Source: Firmicutes bacterium UBA5473 (GTDB lineage Bacteria > Bacillota > DTU084). From it: a stretch of DNA of 12,293 nt. The notes under the pieces are model-generated. The model was not told the DNA's origin, ran no database searches, and saw nothing but the letters and a program-made list of their open reading frames with translations. The translations under genes and the position numbers were made by a program. The DNA lies in assembly GCA_002427165.1 (NCBI GenBank), contig DIQB01000126.1, forward strand, positions 1-12,293. The letters are read 5' to 3'. This document shows, piece after piece, positions 12,275 through 12,293 of the stretch (positions within the stretch are counted from its first letter, which is position 1; each line of letters starts with the position of its first letter).

Positions 12275-12293
12275 ATAGATCCTCTCCCTACTC

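Overview
The window looks like a chromosomal segment of a Bacillota (Firmicutes) bacterium, probably Clostridia-like. Purine-rich Shine-Dalgarno sites precede nearly every gene, promoters are of the sigma-A TTGxxx-17-TATxxT type, and the gene order matches the tcdA (yrvM), rarA (yrvN), Rrf2 regulator, cysteine desulfurase, mnmA (trmU) block of Bacillus. A NifU/IscU scaffold gene and an Rrf2 regulator with three cysteines are more typical of anaerobic Clostridia than of Bacillus. Genus cannot be fixed from the sequence.

Layout, left to right. Bases 1-611 hold the 3' end of an IS30-family insertion sequence (transposase C-terminus plus a tail with three GTGCATTTACT repeats). Bases 661-1500 hold a ZIP metal transporter with its own promoter, the only intact non-mobile gene on the plus strand. 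Bases 1617-3167 are an accessory patch on the minus strand: a wrecked toxin-antitoxin pair, an intact Phd/RelE-type pair with promoter and candidate operator, and what looks like the 5' RNA domain of a decayed group II intron abutting a terminator. Bases 3224-4481 hold a metal-dependent L-rhamnose isomerase with its own promoter, a catabolite-repression-like (cre) box and a strong terminator.

Bases 4529-10524 are the conserved core, all on the minus strand and so read right to left: a predicted 6S RNA, tcdA, 5-formyltetrahydrofolate cyclo-ligase, rarA, then a second promoter driving an iscR-like regulator, cysteine desulfurase, IscU/NifU scaffold and mnmA. Most gene joins are overlaps or gaps under 15 bases. 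The second half makes Fe-S clusters and supplies sulfur to the tRNA thiolase MnmA under a probable Fe-S-sensing repressor. The first half starts with 6S RNA, whose terminator runs almost into the tcdA start, so tcdA-fcl-rarA is probably expressed by readthrough from the 6S promoter.

Bases 10706-11497 hold a Fic-domain protein with an autoinhibitory motif, and 11654-12274 an SGNH/GDSL hydrolase. The hairpin between them has its T-tract on the plus strand although no plus-strand gene precedes it.

The most interesting items are the 6S RNA and its linkage, the cre-like box over the rhamnose isomerase start site, the readable multi-step decay of one toxin-antitoxin pair beside an intact one, and the intron remnant. 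I found no clearly new multi-gene system; the core is a known conserved neighbourhood with lineage-specific additions.
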